From Linepithema humile (taxonomy: Eukaryota; Arthropoda; Insecta; Hymenoptera; Formicidae), in assembly GCF_040581485.1 (NCBI RefSeq), contig NW_027124985.1:817962-881961 (forward strand): a stretch of 64,000 nucleotides of DNA, written 5' to 3'. This document shows, piece by piece, positions 30,172 through 43,697 of this stretch. The number at the start of each line of letters is the position of its first letter. Within the stretch, counting starts at the first letter, position 1. Both the position numbers and the translations under genes were made by a program. Below the pieces are notes generated by a model. That model was not told the origin of the DNA, ran no database searches, and worked only from the letters and a program-made list of their open reading frames with translations.

Positions 30172-31615
30172 CGATGCAGCCCGCTGCATCGTTACGGCTA
30201 CGGACCGTACATCGTCCGTAGCCCACCAAGGGCGCATCGCGCGCCGATAAATTTCGCATCAAAAACAGCGGCGGTCAACCGCCGAAAATCCCCCACACCC
30301 GACCGTTCCGAAATTCCGTATTGTGGGGGACTCGCCGCCGAAACCGCCGATGCTTGCCGATTCGAAATCATTCGGCCGCCAGCCGGGTATAAAAGAGGCC
30401 CGGCTGAACGTCTTCTCACCAGACTCCGTTCGCTGATCGACAGCGAACAAACCTGCTACGAGTGTCCTCGTAGTCCCGACCGAGCATACTCGGACTCTAT
30501 GCCTTTACCAGCACACGAGAATCCTCGTGTATCGCCGAGCGTCCTCGGTAATCTTTGCTCCCGCATACGAATATCTTCGTATACCCGCCAAGCGTACTTG
30601 GTTCCTCTAGGCCACCGAACTCTGTATTGCGGACATTTCCGCATACCTAGCCAGGTCGCTATTCTAAATTCCGTCTTCGTACGAGCATCCTCGTACTCCC
30701 GCCGAACGTAATCGGCAGCCTAAGTCCGCACACCGCGTTTATTCGCCGGGATTTCATAACGATAATCCGTCCGGCAAGCAACACCGCGTCGACCAATCCG
30801 CGCCGCCGAATAGTCCGCATCGATCTACGATCGAACAGACTCGCGATACTACGAACGCACTCACCGACGAGCGCTCCGTCTCGTACCAACCGTTGCGACA
30901 CGATCGCCCGCGCTTGCGCTCTCGCCGACCGCACCAGGACGCCTCACGTCACACTAAATAATTATTCCACCGTCGCCTCAAATAATTATTTCTTTATTAC
31001 GATACTTCGCATTGATTTTCACGTATACTTCGCATTTATTTTACGCCGCCTTAAATAATTATTTCGCCACCGCTCGAATAATTATTTCATTTTGCCGATA
31101 TCTTGCATGTATTTTCACGTGCTTTCGCTTTTATTTTTGCGCCGCTTTAAAATAATTATTTCACCATTGCTTAAATAATTATTTCGCCTTTGCCGATATC
31201 TTGCATTTATTTTCACGTTGTTTTTACTTATATTCTGCGCCGCTTTAAAAATAATTATTCCACCGTTGCTCAAATAATTATTTTACCAGTAACGAAACTC
31301 CGCATTTATCTTTACGCCACTCTGTATTCATTTCACGCCACTTTAACAGAACTATTTCGCTGTCACTTGTTAATTACTTCACCGATATTTGGCTAATTTA
31401 TATACTATTTCAAATTCATCTTACGCACGCTTCGCATGTATGCACGAGCATTGTAGCAGATCATTCGAGGCAAATCGTATCAACATCTTTCTCAATAAAC
31501 ACTGTTTCATTATTTTTCTGATAAACGAGTATTTGGTTTATTTGACATACCCCCAACCGACCGAACCTGGATTCCGGCGAGCTAATCCGCGTCCGCCGAA
31601 GCTCACACGGTTTCA
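30167..31615 (+). repeat. Axial Gypsy 3' LTR
   Basis: Starts TGTAACG within the pol stop region and ends GGTTTCA. It is the same as the 5' LTR at an offset of 6362, including hairpin chain (30168-30716), TATA (30388) and AATAATTATT array (30957-31282). Confidence 0.95.
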
Positions 31616-31672
31616 ATCTAAAATCTATTATCTGTTTCTAAAATACTATTATATGAATTAAATTTCACACTA

Positions 31673-34600
31673 TTATATGAGTTGAAATTTTCTTATGAAA
31701 TATATTAACCATAGTGTACAACAAATACCTATATTTGAAATTGTGGTATCTTCTAGCCCATCACAGCCTGATTGACAACAAGATCGCAATCTTTGAATTG
31801 TGATATCCTTTTCAATTTCATTTAAATTATTTTCCAATAATGCTGTAAATTGAACTTGAATTAGTGGCAATGCTTTCAATCTTTCAGGACAACCCTTTGT
31901 ACACTTCGACACTTCCTGAAGCGATGGATACTTTTGAAACAATTTTCTGCACAAAAAGCCAATCGTTACACTGAAAAAAATATCCAGCGACTCTAATCGG
32001 AAAAACCGTTTGAACATCTTATCCGATTGATTTTGATTGGATTTGAGGCTATCTGATGAAATGATGGATGCCTTTATCCGATGAAATAAAATTTCCAATG
32101 AAATATAAACGGATAATGAGCTGCGATTTACTTATCCGTTTAAATTGATATATAATATGATCGGACATTGCACTTGATCGGATAAAAATAAGGTAATATA
32201 CCTTATTTTTATCCGATCAAGTGCAATGTCATTCATATTTTTTTTTCCGATCAAGCTGAATGTCCGATCTAATGTACTATATCCGATTAAAATATTATCC
32301 GATAAAGTGTAATATCCGATGAAATACAATTTATCCGTTCAGAAGTCCGATGAAATACATGTGTACACATTTCGAAGTCGCACTGGTAACTCGATTGTGA
32401 TTGGTCGTGCTACAGTCGTACCGATGGGCCCAGCGTGCATGAGCCTGTACTCTATTGTCTCGTGTCTCATCGAAGCAGCGTGAAGGCAGTGTGACGCAAT
32501 ATTGTGTGCAATATTTTGTATATAATAGTGTATTACGTGTCAATTATTAAGAAGTGAAAGAAATGAATTGTAATACTAGTTAGAACTGTTCTTGAAGAAC
32601 TCAAAGTAGAAAAAGAAGTGATACAAATTAATATTAATATTAATTGGTATATTTAAGGGGAAAATTCCGATCAGATGTTAGATCTATTGATCGGACATAA
32701 TATAATCGGACTATTCGTTTAAAAAGTAACAAACGGATATTTTAGATCGGATATTTTCTAATCGGAATTTTCTGATCGGATATTTTTGATCGGTTATTTT
32801 AGCCTTCATCGGTTATTTTTTCCGATTGAAGGGATCGATAATATCCGTTTGTTACTTTTTGAATGAATTTTCCGATCAATTTTAACCGGATTTTTCTCTC
32901 AGTGTACTTCACAATTAATAAGATTACAATTATTGGGCAATATTTTACTTGGAAATATTTCTTTTAAAATCATCGCACGAAGTCTATACGATGATTTTTT
33001 AATGCCGTAAGATACCATATCCTTTATTAACGCAAAAAATTTAATATCTATCTTAGTACATATAAGATCTTTAATACTTTCTTGGTCAAAATAAGCAGCA
33101 ATAAATAATTGTAAGATGCTATCAAAAGCACAAGTATTTTTTAATGAATATTTCTCTTTTCCAATAAGAACTGGTTTTAAAGATATACTATTACCATTTC
33201 TCATAATTGGTATCTTACGTATATTGCTTTCTAATAAAAATTCATTTTGTATACTATCCTTTTGTAAATATCTTCCTCTGGATTGTACATCCGCTGTTGC
33301 CAAGCCACGCCAGTCTTCAATTTCCTTTGTTGCAATTATGTCTTGAATATTATTAATTTTTTGGCAACTGACACATATTCGCTGCTGTCCATATCCTTCT
33401 TCTCCAAGTGATATGGAACATCCTTCCAGAGCATGCACATACTTTTTGCATACGTAACACGCATGTCCACTAGTTGGTTCGTGCCCATTTTCACAAGCTG
33501 GACATCGTTTTTCGCTTCTTGTGTAATTTTGTTCAATAATTTGGTTATCATCTTCATTAACATCTTCTTGTATTTCTATTGCATTTCTAACCGTAACTTC
33601 TTGAGTTTTTGTATGTGCTATTTTTAAACATCCGCTCATGAAGTTCACGTGTTTTGTAACAAATTCATCTGCACGCATAGGTGTTTGTTCCGTTTTCAAC
33701 ATAGTATTTTTTATTATGTTAAAATCATTTTCTACAGATGCACTGCTAGCTGGTATTCTACCAAATCCAAATTTATCACGGCACACGCAAGACCATAGAG
33801 GCAATAATTTTACATCTTTTAGAAGATAATCAGCTAATTTTGGCATATAATGAGCATTTTCCCTGTCTCCATCATTATCAGCTAATAAAATCTTAACTTT
33901 ATCATCTATATCTTTTGCCCAATGACTCCATTTATTGAAATTATTTTCTTCTTTATCCTGCATATCATTATAATCTTTTGAACTGTCCTTAACTAGATCT
34001 TCAGTAAAATCTCTTGTAAGAAGATCCTTCATTTTTAATTTATACTCTTCACATATTGTTTTTCTATTTTCGCTTGTTTCACCTTCCGTTTCGCTCCGTG
34101 CAATAATTAAAATTCCTTTTATTAAATCTTCAGCAATTTCAATATTACGACATAAAATTAACTGTCCTAATACACATAAATAAAATTGTTTTATACGAGA
34201 ACGCGAATCTTTAAAAAAATTGGCATATTTTTTTATAAAATGTGCTACATCGATACGTATGTAGCAAGCAGGTAAATCATTTTCTTTGCACGCGTCCGCA
34301 TATTCGTCAAGCGTAAAATAATTGGTAAAACTTCGCACGGCTGCTGTTAATAATGCGCGTGAGAAATCACATACAACTTCACGTGGTCGTGGTGCCCCGG
34401 ATCGTATCCATTCCATTAACCAGTACTGAATAATATTTGTATTATGTTTTTCAGATAACATCTGTGATACTGGAAAAAGTCCACTTTTTTCCGAATTTAC
34501 AACACAATTATATAAAAAAATGTGTCCCGTCTTTGATTTATCAGGCCTTTTTATTTTTTTTATAATACTTCCAGTTGCATCAATGTAAATGCATGCTGTT

Positions 34601-35637
34601 TCGTCAGATGTATATGTTCTGTATACATCCAACTGATAATTTGACCAATAATGTACAAAAAATGGACTTAATCCAATATTATGGATAATATTTTTTAATG
34701 GTCCTAATTGCATAATTTCTAATGCTCTTATTGGATCTTTATGAAAATAATTAGCTTGTGTAACATTATATTTAGCAACGCGTAAAACATTTGCACTAAA
34801 TAAATGCGGAGGCTCTATGTTATCGCAACTTTGCATTAAATCTTCTGCCATTTCTGTTCTATATTTCATAACACTAGATCCTTGCAATTTTTGAATAACA
34901 GTTTGTCTAATTGGATTTCTTAAATACCGTTTTCCGCAACGTCCTTTTCCTTTAATAAATTTACATTTTATTTTTGTTATTAATTCGTCTGTATTATCTA
35001 TAACGCATTTTATTAACGATCCACATTTACACGTACCGTATGCGTATCCCGATTCTCCGTCGCGTACTAATTTATGACGTTTAAAATTAAAACCGCAAGA
35101 TATTTTTGTGCTATCCCAAATTTTTTCGGTAAATACTTGCTGCCACGTTCCGGGCTGTAAAATTGTATATTGTCGCGAAGAAGGAGGTCGACCTTTATCT
35201 TTTCGTCTATACGTTTTAGAAATAATCATGGAATTGAAATCCGTTTTTGCCATCGTAACAGTAAAAAATGATATGCCTTCATTATTTAAAAGTGCATCAG
35301 ACTCATTAAATGTAGATTCGCCTACTGTATTAGAACCAACACTTGTTACATCTGAAATTTGTTGATACACAACATCGTCCATTTGCTGAGACAGAGAGAC
35401 AGGGAGCTGCTCAATTAATTTTTTTCTAATTTTGTATCTATTACACGTAACAAATGTATATAACGAATTTGGTGTCAAGCGATTTTCTAATTCCTTTGAT
35501 ATTGTTATCCAAATTGCGTTATGTTTCGAAACAATCTTTTGATTATCTTCCACAATTTGATCCTTATATTTCATAATAACGTCGATTAAGACATCCTTAT
35601 TCGTCACTGCTGGTCTTCCACGTGCAGACATTGTCAC
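31673..35637 (-). pseudogene. Transposase-like protein with Cys-rich knuckle and USP-like Cys box, MITE-interrupted
   Basis: ATG at 35637 (MTMSARGRPAVTNKD) is open for 912 codons to 32899. Middle part: Cys-rich CKCGSLIKC; then IYIDATGSIIKKI, VVCDFSRALL and, further on, SSASVENDFNIIK, plausibly the D, D and E of an RNase H-type transposase. Then a second knuckle, CPAC(X10)CYVC and CVSCQ, and NTCAFDSILQLFIAA, which resembles the NTC-x(3)-S-x-LQ Cys box of ubiquitin-specific proteases. The frame is cut by the MITE 31969-32904 and resumes at 31966-31673, with a possible splice donor. It is probably a MULE/NOF- or KDZ-related transposon gene; the family is not certain. The downstream catalytic His region would be beyond the Gypsy. 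Confidence 0.65.
31969..32904. mobile_element. GATCGGA-rich MITE, right copy
   Basis: Mirror of 22015-22953, 936 bp, between TA 31967-31968 and 32905-32906. Small differences include one A in a poly-A run. Confidence 0.88.
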
Positions 35638-36345
35638 AATTTTAATGATTGTAAAATGTCAATAAACAATATAACAATATTGTTATAAATAAACAATAAA
35701 TAATCCTAAATCACTAAAAATCACAAATCGCGCGTAACAAACTTATGATGAAAACACGAATAAAAATTAGATGTTTCCACGTCCGTAGTCGCGAGATAAC
35801 TGATTCGTGAACATTGCGTAGCGATTAGTATTACGCAGTGTAGCGACTATATCGGACGCATTACCCTAAGGAATTCATAAAAACGTGAAGAAATAAGTGT
35901 GGGATCTATTGACCCGCGGCAACGATTGATGTTTCTTTTTTTTCTTTTGTCTTTGACCGCGGCGTCAAACGATTATAAGTGCGTACGAAGTAGCCGACTC
36001 TTTCGGCAACCCGCGATAAAAAAACAATATTTACTTATCCTACTCTTCGTAGGATATAAAAACGCGTAAGGAAACGAGTTAGAGAGTCCCGAGCGAACCT
36101 TCTGGAAAGGATGGAAAGATCGCGTGACAAATCTTTCACTGTGATTGACACTTTACTATACTCTCTACACTTGTTAATAAATATATATTTAATCTTACAT
36201 CAGTAAATAGTAGCCGACAAAGAGACCGCGTTCCTCTAAAGGACAATTTTGCTACTGAAAAGACGCCGCTCTACACATGTCATACTTGGTGCGGTAAATT
36301 AATAAAAACATTAGTAAGAAATCGAAACGGCGGTTCCCTACAAAA
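35638..36345 (+). other. Upstream region of the transposase-like gene; LTR-like promoter fragment
   Basis: No coding sequence. On the plus strand it has GGATATAAAAACGCG near 36052, about 100 bp of GC-balanced leader, and AATAAATATATATTTAATC near 36177. This resembles the promoter and polyadenylation parts of an LTR, but no LTR ends or partner are seen. Absent from the left arm (deleted). Confidence 0.35.
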
Positions 36346-36400
36346 CGCGCGCGCGCATATATACACACACACGCGCACGCCCGCACGCACATAATTGAAA
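36346..36400. repeat. CG/CA/TA microsatellite
   Basis: GCGCGCGCGC, TATATA and ACACACAC runs in succession. Confidence 0.85.
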
Positions 36401-36468
36401 ATATAGTTAAAAATAATTAAAATACACATCCACACGAGAAATAATTCTCAAACAAGCATTAATTCAAT

Positions 36469-37110
36469 TTCCGATATATTTCGATAGCACAAAATCTGTA
36501 GATTATGTTAATACCAAACTCATACAAGCAACAAATTTTTTCAATTAATTATAACGTTTTTAATCCACGCCGTATCAGTCCGCGACGACAAAGTGTCGCT
36601 TCTCGATACTTTAAAACGAGCAACAAATTCAGTTTCCTATTTTTCTGAATAGTATATTGTTCGTAGATTAATTTGATACCAGAAACATACGAGCAACAAA
36701 TTATTTCAACTAATTATAACGTTTTTAATCCGCGCCGTACCGGTTCGCGACGGCAAAGTGTCGCTTCTCGATACTTTAAAACGAGCAACAAATTCAATTT
36801 CTCATATATTTCGATAGTACAGAGTCTGTAGATTAATTTAACACCAGAAACATACGAGCAACAAATTATTTCAACTAATTATAAACGTTTTTAATCCGCG
36901 CCGTACCGGTCCGCGACGACAAAGTGTCGCTTCTCGATACTTTAAAACGAGCAACAAATTCAATTTCTTATATATTTCGATAGTACAAAGTCTGTAGATT
37001 AATTTGACACCAAAAACATACGAGCAACAAATTCAATTTCTTATATATTTCGATAGTACAGAGTCTGTAGATTAATTTGGTACCGAAATCATACGAGCAA
37101 CAAATTTCTT
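36469..37110. repeat. Tandem repeat, ~167-bp period, GAGCAACAAATT motif
   Basis: Three complete units (about 36469, 36638, 36806) and a shortened fourth (36972). Each contains GTCTGTAGATTAATTT, ACATACGAGCAACAAATT, TTTTTAATCCGCGCCGTACC and CAAAGTGTCGCTTCTCGATA. The shortened unit lacks the GC-rich half. Right arm only, because the left arm is deleted here. Confidence 0.88.
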
Positions 37111-37169
37111 TTAGTCAATTTTACTTAGATCATGTACATGACATGGTGCAACGTAATCATTCTCAAGTG

Positions 37170-37745
37170 AAGTCGCATCTTTTAATTAATTTATTATTAT
37201 TAATTTAGTGCTAATTATGTGCTAATTTGTTGCTGTAGTCCGGATTTTGTTGCTTTTACCGTTTAGCAAGAATTGATGTTTGTATTAAGTGAGCTATCTT
37301 GATATTAAGTTAGCCCCCCCCATAGCGAAAAAAAATATATAGAGTGCTCGAATCAAGAAATTATTTATGCTAGAATTTGTTGCTATTTTGTTGCTCTAAG
37401 ATAGCGTGAAAACATTTTGAAAAAATTGCATTATTTAAGATATACCAGTACACACCACTATACGACACTACGCATTTACTGTAAATAATATAATTTTTTC
37501 AAAATGTTTTCACGCTATCTTGGAGCAACAAAATAGCAACAAATTCTGGTATAAATGATTTTTTGATTCGAGCACTCTATATATTTTTTTGTTATGGGGG
37601 GGGCCAGCTTAATGTCAAGCTGCCCCCCTCCCCCACTTTAAACATGAATTCCTGCTAAACGGTAAGAGCAACAAAATCCGGATTGCGGCAACTAATTAGC
37701 ACATAATTAGCACTAAATTAATTGATAGGTGCGACTTGATTTGGC
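37170..37745. repeat. Foldback element inserted at the BEL integrase
   Basis: Arms read inward from GAAGTCGCATC / GGTGCGACTTG to AAAATTGCAT / ATAATTTTTTC, axis near 37460. Shared blocks include TAGTGCTAATTATGTGCTAA, TCCGGATTTTGTTGC and CACGCTATCTTGGAGCAACA. It also carries CCCCCCC/GGGGGGG tracts. The GAGCAACAAA word links it to the adjacent tandem repeat. Non-coding. Confidence 0.8.
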
Positions 37746-39471
37746 GATAGTGGGGGGTCCAACTTAATGGGGGTAATTCTCTCGCTGCTCCAGCAAAATT
37801 GGTACCGTTATCGGAAACAATCTTCAAACAGATACCTCTTCTTGCGACAAACCTTCGTAGAGCGGCTAAAAATGACTCAGTAAATAATTCTGTAACCAGT
37901 TCCAATTTCCACCAATTCACAACTCCAGTGACGAGGCTGCGTCAACATTTGTTTATAGTGGCTCTATAATCAATTATTTTTATACAAAAAAAATTTTTTT
38001 TTACTTTTTATATATGTTATAAAACACCAAAAAAATTTAAAAAGATCCGTTGCATTGTTTCTTCAAAAAAAATTCCTAAAAATCACCTTTGTTTTAGCGA
38101 TTCATACGAGGCTCCCCCCTTAACGGCCAATACTTTTGCCGTATTGAGTAGAGCAACTGTTTTGGTCCGCAGTGATGAAGTCGAAGATGCTCTTTCCTCA
38201 TGATTGTTGTAGTGATGTGATGCTTAGCTGGTAATACTGTCGGGTGTCTTTGAGTCTCGGACACCTCTGCTTTTGACAACCGCCCTCCCTACTCTTATCA
38301 CTCCTTCCTTATCCAGAAAGGGGCTTAACGGCGTCAGTCTGCTTCCCTTGAGTACCTGCTGTCCTTTCTCAAGAACTTGCAACTCAGATAAAAAGATTTC
38401 ACACTGTACCATTTTCGCGATGTTTGTGTCAGCATGCTCGAGCTCCTCCAACTGTAAGAAACCTCTTTTTTTGGCACCTAAGGCATTGGCCTTGAATCTC
38501 AACCAGTAAGCAATTACTCTTTGAAGTTTCTCGTACTCGGAAAATCTTTGCAGTATGTCATAATTTAGCCTCTTTTGTGTAAGCAACGTTATTGTTTTCA
38601 TTTCGGACGTATCGATACCTATTGCTGGTGTCTGAGGCCATTGACCAGTTACGAGCCACTGAGGCCCGTGCCACCATAACTGATCGTTTCTCCACGTCTC
38701 CACGATGATTCCTCTTGAAAGCAGATCCGCAGGATTCTCTTTGGAAGGGACGTGACGCCAGGTCACGTCATGCGATAGATTTTGGATTTTGGAGATCCTA
38801 TTAGCCATATAAGTTTTCCTGACTTTTGGAGACTTGGCAATCCAACTGAGCACTACAGTGAAATTACTCCAAAGGTGAACGTTCCGAATCTTGTTACCAT
38901 AAGCGTTTCTTGTTGTATCACACAACTTGGCCAGAAAGAGCGCTGCGTTGAGCTCGTGTCTTGGTAACGAGATCGTTTTTAGAGGTGCGACTCTACTCTT
39001 TGAACAAATTAGATGCGACTCCGTTGTTTCTTTGGCACTTTGAGAAACGGCATAGAGACAAGCACCATATGCCCTTTCTGATGCATCTCCAAAGCCGAAG
39101 AGATCAAACTTGCAATCTTCGTTATTAGGATTGATATTCCTCTGAATTCTTACGTCGTTTATTTGCTGCAGCAAGCTGTAATATTCGTTCCACTTAGCCT
39201 GCAATTCCGGCGGAAGAGCTTCGTCCCAGCGTGTTTTTAACTTCCACATTGATTGCATGATACATTTTGCTACGATAACCACTAGTCCCAACAATCCTAG
39301 TGGGTCAAATATTTGGGCTATCTTGGACAGCACCAGACGCTTTGTATTTTTTGCAAATTTTTCGATCGTCACTTTGTACTGTAGATCATCAGACTTCGCG
39401 TCCCAGAGCAGGCCTAACATCTTCATTGCACCTTCTTTATCTATTGCGACGTGAACTAGCCTCGGAATCAC

Positions 39472-41491
39472 GCCAGATCCGAGGGAGCACGCCCAATGAA
39501 AGTCGGTAGCCCGCGGTATTCCACGTTTTCAGGAGTTAGGTAACTTACGCGGTGTCGGCAGGAAATGCACGACTCGGTAACTCGCGGTATCGGCAATAAA
39601 TGCACGACTCGGTAACTCGCGGTATTGGCAATAAATGCTCGATTCGGTCACTCGCGGTATCGGCAACAGATGCTCGATTCGGTAACTCGCGGTACTCCAC
39701 GCACGTCGGGAGCAAGGTAACTCGCGAAATCGGCAATAACTGCACGATTCGGTAAGTTGCGGTACTCCACGCACGTCGGAAGCAAGGTAACTCGCGAAAT
39801 CGGTATCCGGAAATGGACGCCAGGTGCGTATAATCGCACCACGGTAACGGTAACTTCAATAATTCTTTTAATATATCCGGCCGCTCCCCGCTCAGTATCT
39901 GGCAGAGGGGCGCAGTTCTTTTATTCGGCGTTAGAAATCTGGAGTGAGAGGCGAACACAAGGACAACTCAGCAATTAAGATTTAACAATAATATATTTCA
40001 ACGATTGGTTACAAGGGTTAAAGATGAGTAAATGGTTCGGCCTAAGCCGATACAACAGAAATAGTTTAATACAGCGGCAGTAAGGCAATTCGCCCACAAA
40101 ATCGGTAACAAGAGCAAATTTCGGTAACTACATGAAATTTCGGAAACGCGATCACGACATATTGCAACTGATCCGACGATATTCAGCGAAACGGATAGCA
40201 CGTAACACGACAACGCAATGCGACCGATGAAGGCCAAACAAATATGATTCGAACGACGATAGCCTAACGGCCAGAAATGATATGTCGCGGAGCGGCTATT
40301 TTCGCGGGTTCGTTTCGTTTCTTGCAGAGACGCTAAAGTGGCGGTAACAGCGGTCTCGCGGAGAACGTTCCCGAGCAAAATCCGTCCGCGGACATTCAAT
40401 CACGGTACTTCCAGTACTATGATAATGCGAAAAACGGTACCTGTATTATAAAAAAAAAAGAGGCGGTAACGGAAAGGCGGTACGGTAACCCGATAACGAA
40501 ACGGAACGGGAACAGAAACGGTAGCGAGAGAGAGATTGTCGGTGCTTGATTCGTGCAAGTTAGAGACTTTGACGCGATATCCGGAGCCGGCTGGATATGC
40601 GGTAACTGAGCGCGCCAAAAACGCGCTCACGGTAACAAAATCGCGGTTAGTTGTGTGAGAGACACAGAATACAGAGTTTTAGACTCACGCTACCAGCCAT
40701 AACCGGACGGAACTCTACGGCTACCCGAGAGGCGGCTTACATCAAGTCGGCGTCTTCGGCGTCGGAAGCGTCCTGGAGCTCATCCTCACTTTTTAACGGC
40801 ACACCGAACAGTGCCTCTTCTCGGGTCTGCAAGTTGGTCCTTCTAATCCCGCGTTGCCTTCTCGCGCATCCTGCCGATTTTCCGAAAAGGGGGCCCCTGA
40901 GAACCGTCCACAGTTCATCCAAGGCGCCCCCCCCCCTCCCCTCGCTTTCTGTGGCTTCCTCAAATCATCCGGTTCGGATCGCGTTGATAATTCGATGTTC
41001 CCGGAAGAGACTGGTTAGGCTGGCCGGGCCATACTCCGGTCCTTCCAGATGCAGCATCCTCGGAGTCCTCGGTGCCGTCTGCAGCCGGGCGAGGTCCGCT
41101 GCTGCGTTTCTTTGTGAGTTTGTGGCTAAAACCAAAGCGGAGTTAGTCGATAGGGCTTGGATGGCGGAGGCGACGGGATCGCGGTACCTGACCTTTTCTG
41201 CTGCGGGGTCACTAACTCGTGACACCCGTTGATGATCCCCCGGCGTCCGGTCTCTATGGCGATGCTGAATCTTCGTCCTGAGGCACAAAATACGCAATGC
41301 CGTCCGCACGGGGTCTCGCGTTACAACTTAAACGATAATAGACATACAAAATGGGAACGAAATATAAAGTAACGCGCAAAAATGGTGGAGTCTTGCGGGT
41401 TGCTCTCTCAACGCGAGGAGCAACTCCAAGACCTTTTGCTCCCTCGGCCGGGCTATCGCCCTTGTGACGGCGCTCGAAAAGCGTCACGTCA
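39472..41491. mobile_element. 2.0 kb GTTACCG-rich insertion, right copy
   Basis: Mirror of 17845-19870 with small differences, such as loss of a few bases near 40438. Confidence 0.7.
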
Positions 41492-41553
41492 CACTATTTT
41501 CAGCAGACTGTCATTATTACTGGCGTTCGATAGACGCTCCAGTATTTGCTGAT

Positions 41554-43554
41554 GCTAAAGATGTTTTTGTCATTCTTACAGAAATTTGATCAAAAGTAAT
41601 CTGTTTTTATATATGAAAAAACGCAATAACTTAGAAATACAAATGGTTTTTTATACCCTTTTTATGATCACTAATAATTTTCTTATAAAACATGTTGTAA
41701 AATATAAAAAAAAATTATTAGGTTTGTATAAATTAAGATTTCTATAATCAAAAAGAGGATTGTCGTATTGAAAATATGACGGGAGTGATGGTGGGATATT
41801 ATTACCATTATTTTTACTAAAAAAAAGAATCATATTTATTAAAATTATTTTTACTAAAAAAAAGAAATGATATCTCACAAAAAAACCTTTTTTTTAAAAA
41901 AGGTAAAAAAAGGGCGCCAAGTACACGCCTTGTTATATTAAAAAAAAGTTTTCCTCATAAAAAAACCTTTCCAAAAAATTGTTTTTTTTTAAAAAGTTTT
42001 CCTCATAAAAAACCTTTTCAAAGAACTGTACTTTCAAAAATATATTATATTAAAAAAAGTTTTTCTCACAAAAAACCTTTCCAAAAAAAGTTGTATATAT
42101 CATAAAAAACTTTTCAAAAAGATTGTATTTCCAAAAATATATTATAAAAAAATCTTTTTAAAAAAATTATATATATTTATTATAAAAAACCTTTCCAAAA
42201 AAATTGTACTTTTAAAAAAAGTTGTATATATTAAATAAAAATTTGCTACATATTCTGTCTATAAAAGAGGTGATATCAGAAAATGACGCCAAGTTTAAAT
42301 AAAGAACCTTTCAAAAAAAGTTGCATGTATATCTAATTATTTATTTAAAAATGATATTTATGTTTATATCTAGTTAATTCTTTTTAAGTATACTTTTTAA
42401 AATAATTGCATTTGTATCTAGTTATTTTTTTTATATCTGTATCTAGTTAAATAAAAAAATTTTTCAAATTTAATCAAAATAAAAAAATATTACAAAATTT
42501 CGCAAAAAACTTGGCGCTGCTATAAAATAGCCTTAAAATATTATTATACATCTTAAAATATTATAGAGCAATGAAGGCTATTTTATAGCAGCGCCAAGTT
42601 TTTTGCGAAATTTTGTAATATTTTTTTATTTTGATTAAATTTGAAAAATTTTTTTATTTAACTAGATACAGATATAAAAAAAATAACTAGATACAAATGC
42701 AATTATTTTAAAAAGTATACTTAAGAAGAATTAACTAGATATAAACATAAATATCATTTTTAAATAAATAATTAGATATACATGCAACTTTTTTTGAAAG
42801 GTTCTTTATTTAAACTTGGCGTCATTTTCTGATATCACCTCTTTTATAGACAGAATATGTAGCAAATTTTTATTTAATATATACAACTTTTTTTAAAAGT
42901 ACAATTTTTTTGGAAAGGTTTTTTATAATAAATATATATAATTTTTTTAAAAAGATTTTTTTATAATATATTTTTGGAAATACAATCTTTTTGAAAAGTT
43001 TTTTATGATATATACAACTTTTTTTGGAAAGGTTTTTTGTGAGAAAAACTTTTTTTTAATATAATATATTTTTGAAAGTACAGTTCTTTGAAAAGGTTTT
43101 TTATGAGGAAAACTTTTTAAAAAAAAACAATTTTTTGGAAAGGTTTTTTTATGAGGAAAACTTTTTTTTAATATAACAAGGCGTGTACTTGGCGCCCTTT
43201 TTTACCTTTTTTTAAAAAAAAGGTTTTTTTGTGAGATATCATTTCTTTTTTTTAGTAAAAATAATTTTAATAAATATGATTCTTTTTTTTAGTAAAAATA
43301 ATGGTAATAATATCCCACCATCACTCCCGTCATATTTTCAATACGACAATCCTCTTTTTGATTATAGAAATCTTAATTTATACAAACCTAATAATTTTTT
43401 TTTATATTTTACAACATGTTTTATAAGAAAATTATTAGTGATCATAAAAAGGGTATAAAAAACCATTTGTATTTCTAAGTTATTGCGTTTTTTCATATAT
43501 AAAAACAGATTACTTTTGATCAAATTTCTGTAAGAATGACAAAAACATCTTTAG
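41554..43554. repeat. 2.0 kb AT-rich palindrome (arms ~0.98 kb, loop ~40 bp)
   Basis: 41554 onward (GCTAAAGATG) is reverse-complemented up to 43554, axis near 42554, with nearly identical arms. It contains many TTTTTCC/GGAAAAA repeats. The same frame appears at 41651-41878 and 43231-43458, but it is not recognisable as a protein. Confidence 0.92.
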
Positions 43555-43690
43555 CACCTCTAGGCCATTGTCTTTTTTTAATTAGCGTATCGTCAGCTTC
43601 AATCCAAGTGTTAGACATTTCTTCTCTATAAACATTACATACCTGCCGATTCCACCAATGTGCACAAAGTACACTTTCTGTCCACTAACT
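43555..43690 (-). pseudogene. Unassigned coding remnant at the edge of the foldback
   Basis: The minus-strand frame from about 43690 is open and reads WTESVLCAHWWNRQVCNVY, then WIEADDTLIKKRQWPRG. It continues without break into the foldback arm (AKDVFVILTEI, stop). The amino-acid composition looks coding, but I cannot assign it. Because it crosses the foldback boundary, one arm start is probably derived from this gene. Confidence 0.4.
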
Positions 43691-43697
43691 ACAGAAT

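Larger units (their letters stand above)
23805..31615 (+). mobile_element. Full-length Gypsy retrotransposon at the palindrome axis
   Basis: Order LTR (1449 bp), primer site, gag, pol (PR-RT-RNase H-IN), polypurine tract, LTR (1449 bp); 7811 bp in all. The two LTRs look identical along their length, indicating a recent insertion. The flank after the 3' LTR starts ATCTAAAATC; only one base (T) of the 5' flank precedes it at the gap, so an ATCT duplication is compatible but unproven. No envelope gene. Confidence 0.95.

Noticed and set aside
29668..30237. Antisense Trp/Gly/Arg-rich frame in the Gypsy pol tail
   Set aside because: Shadow of the GC-rich Pro/Ala-coding region.
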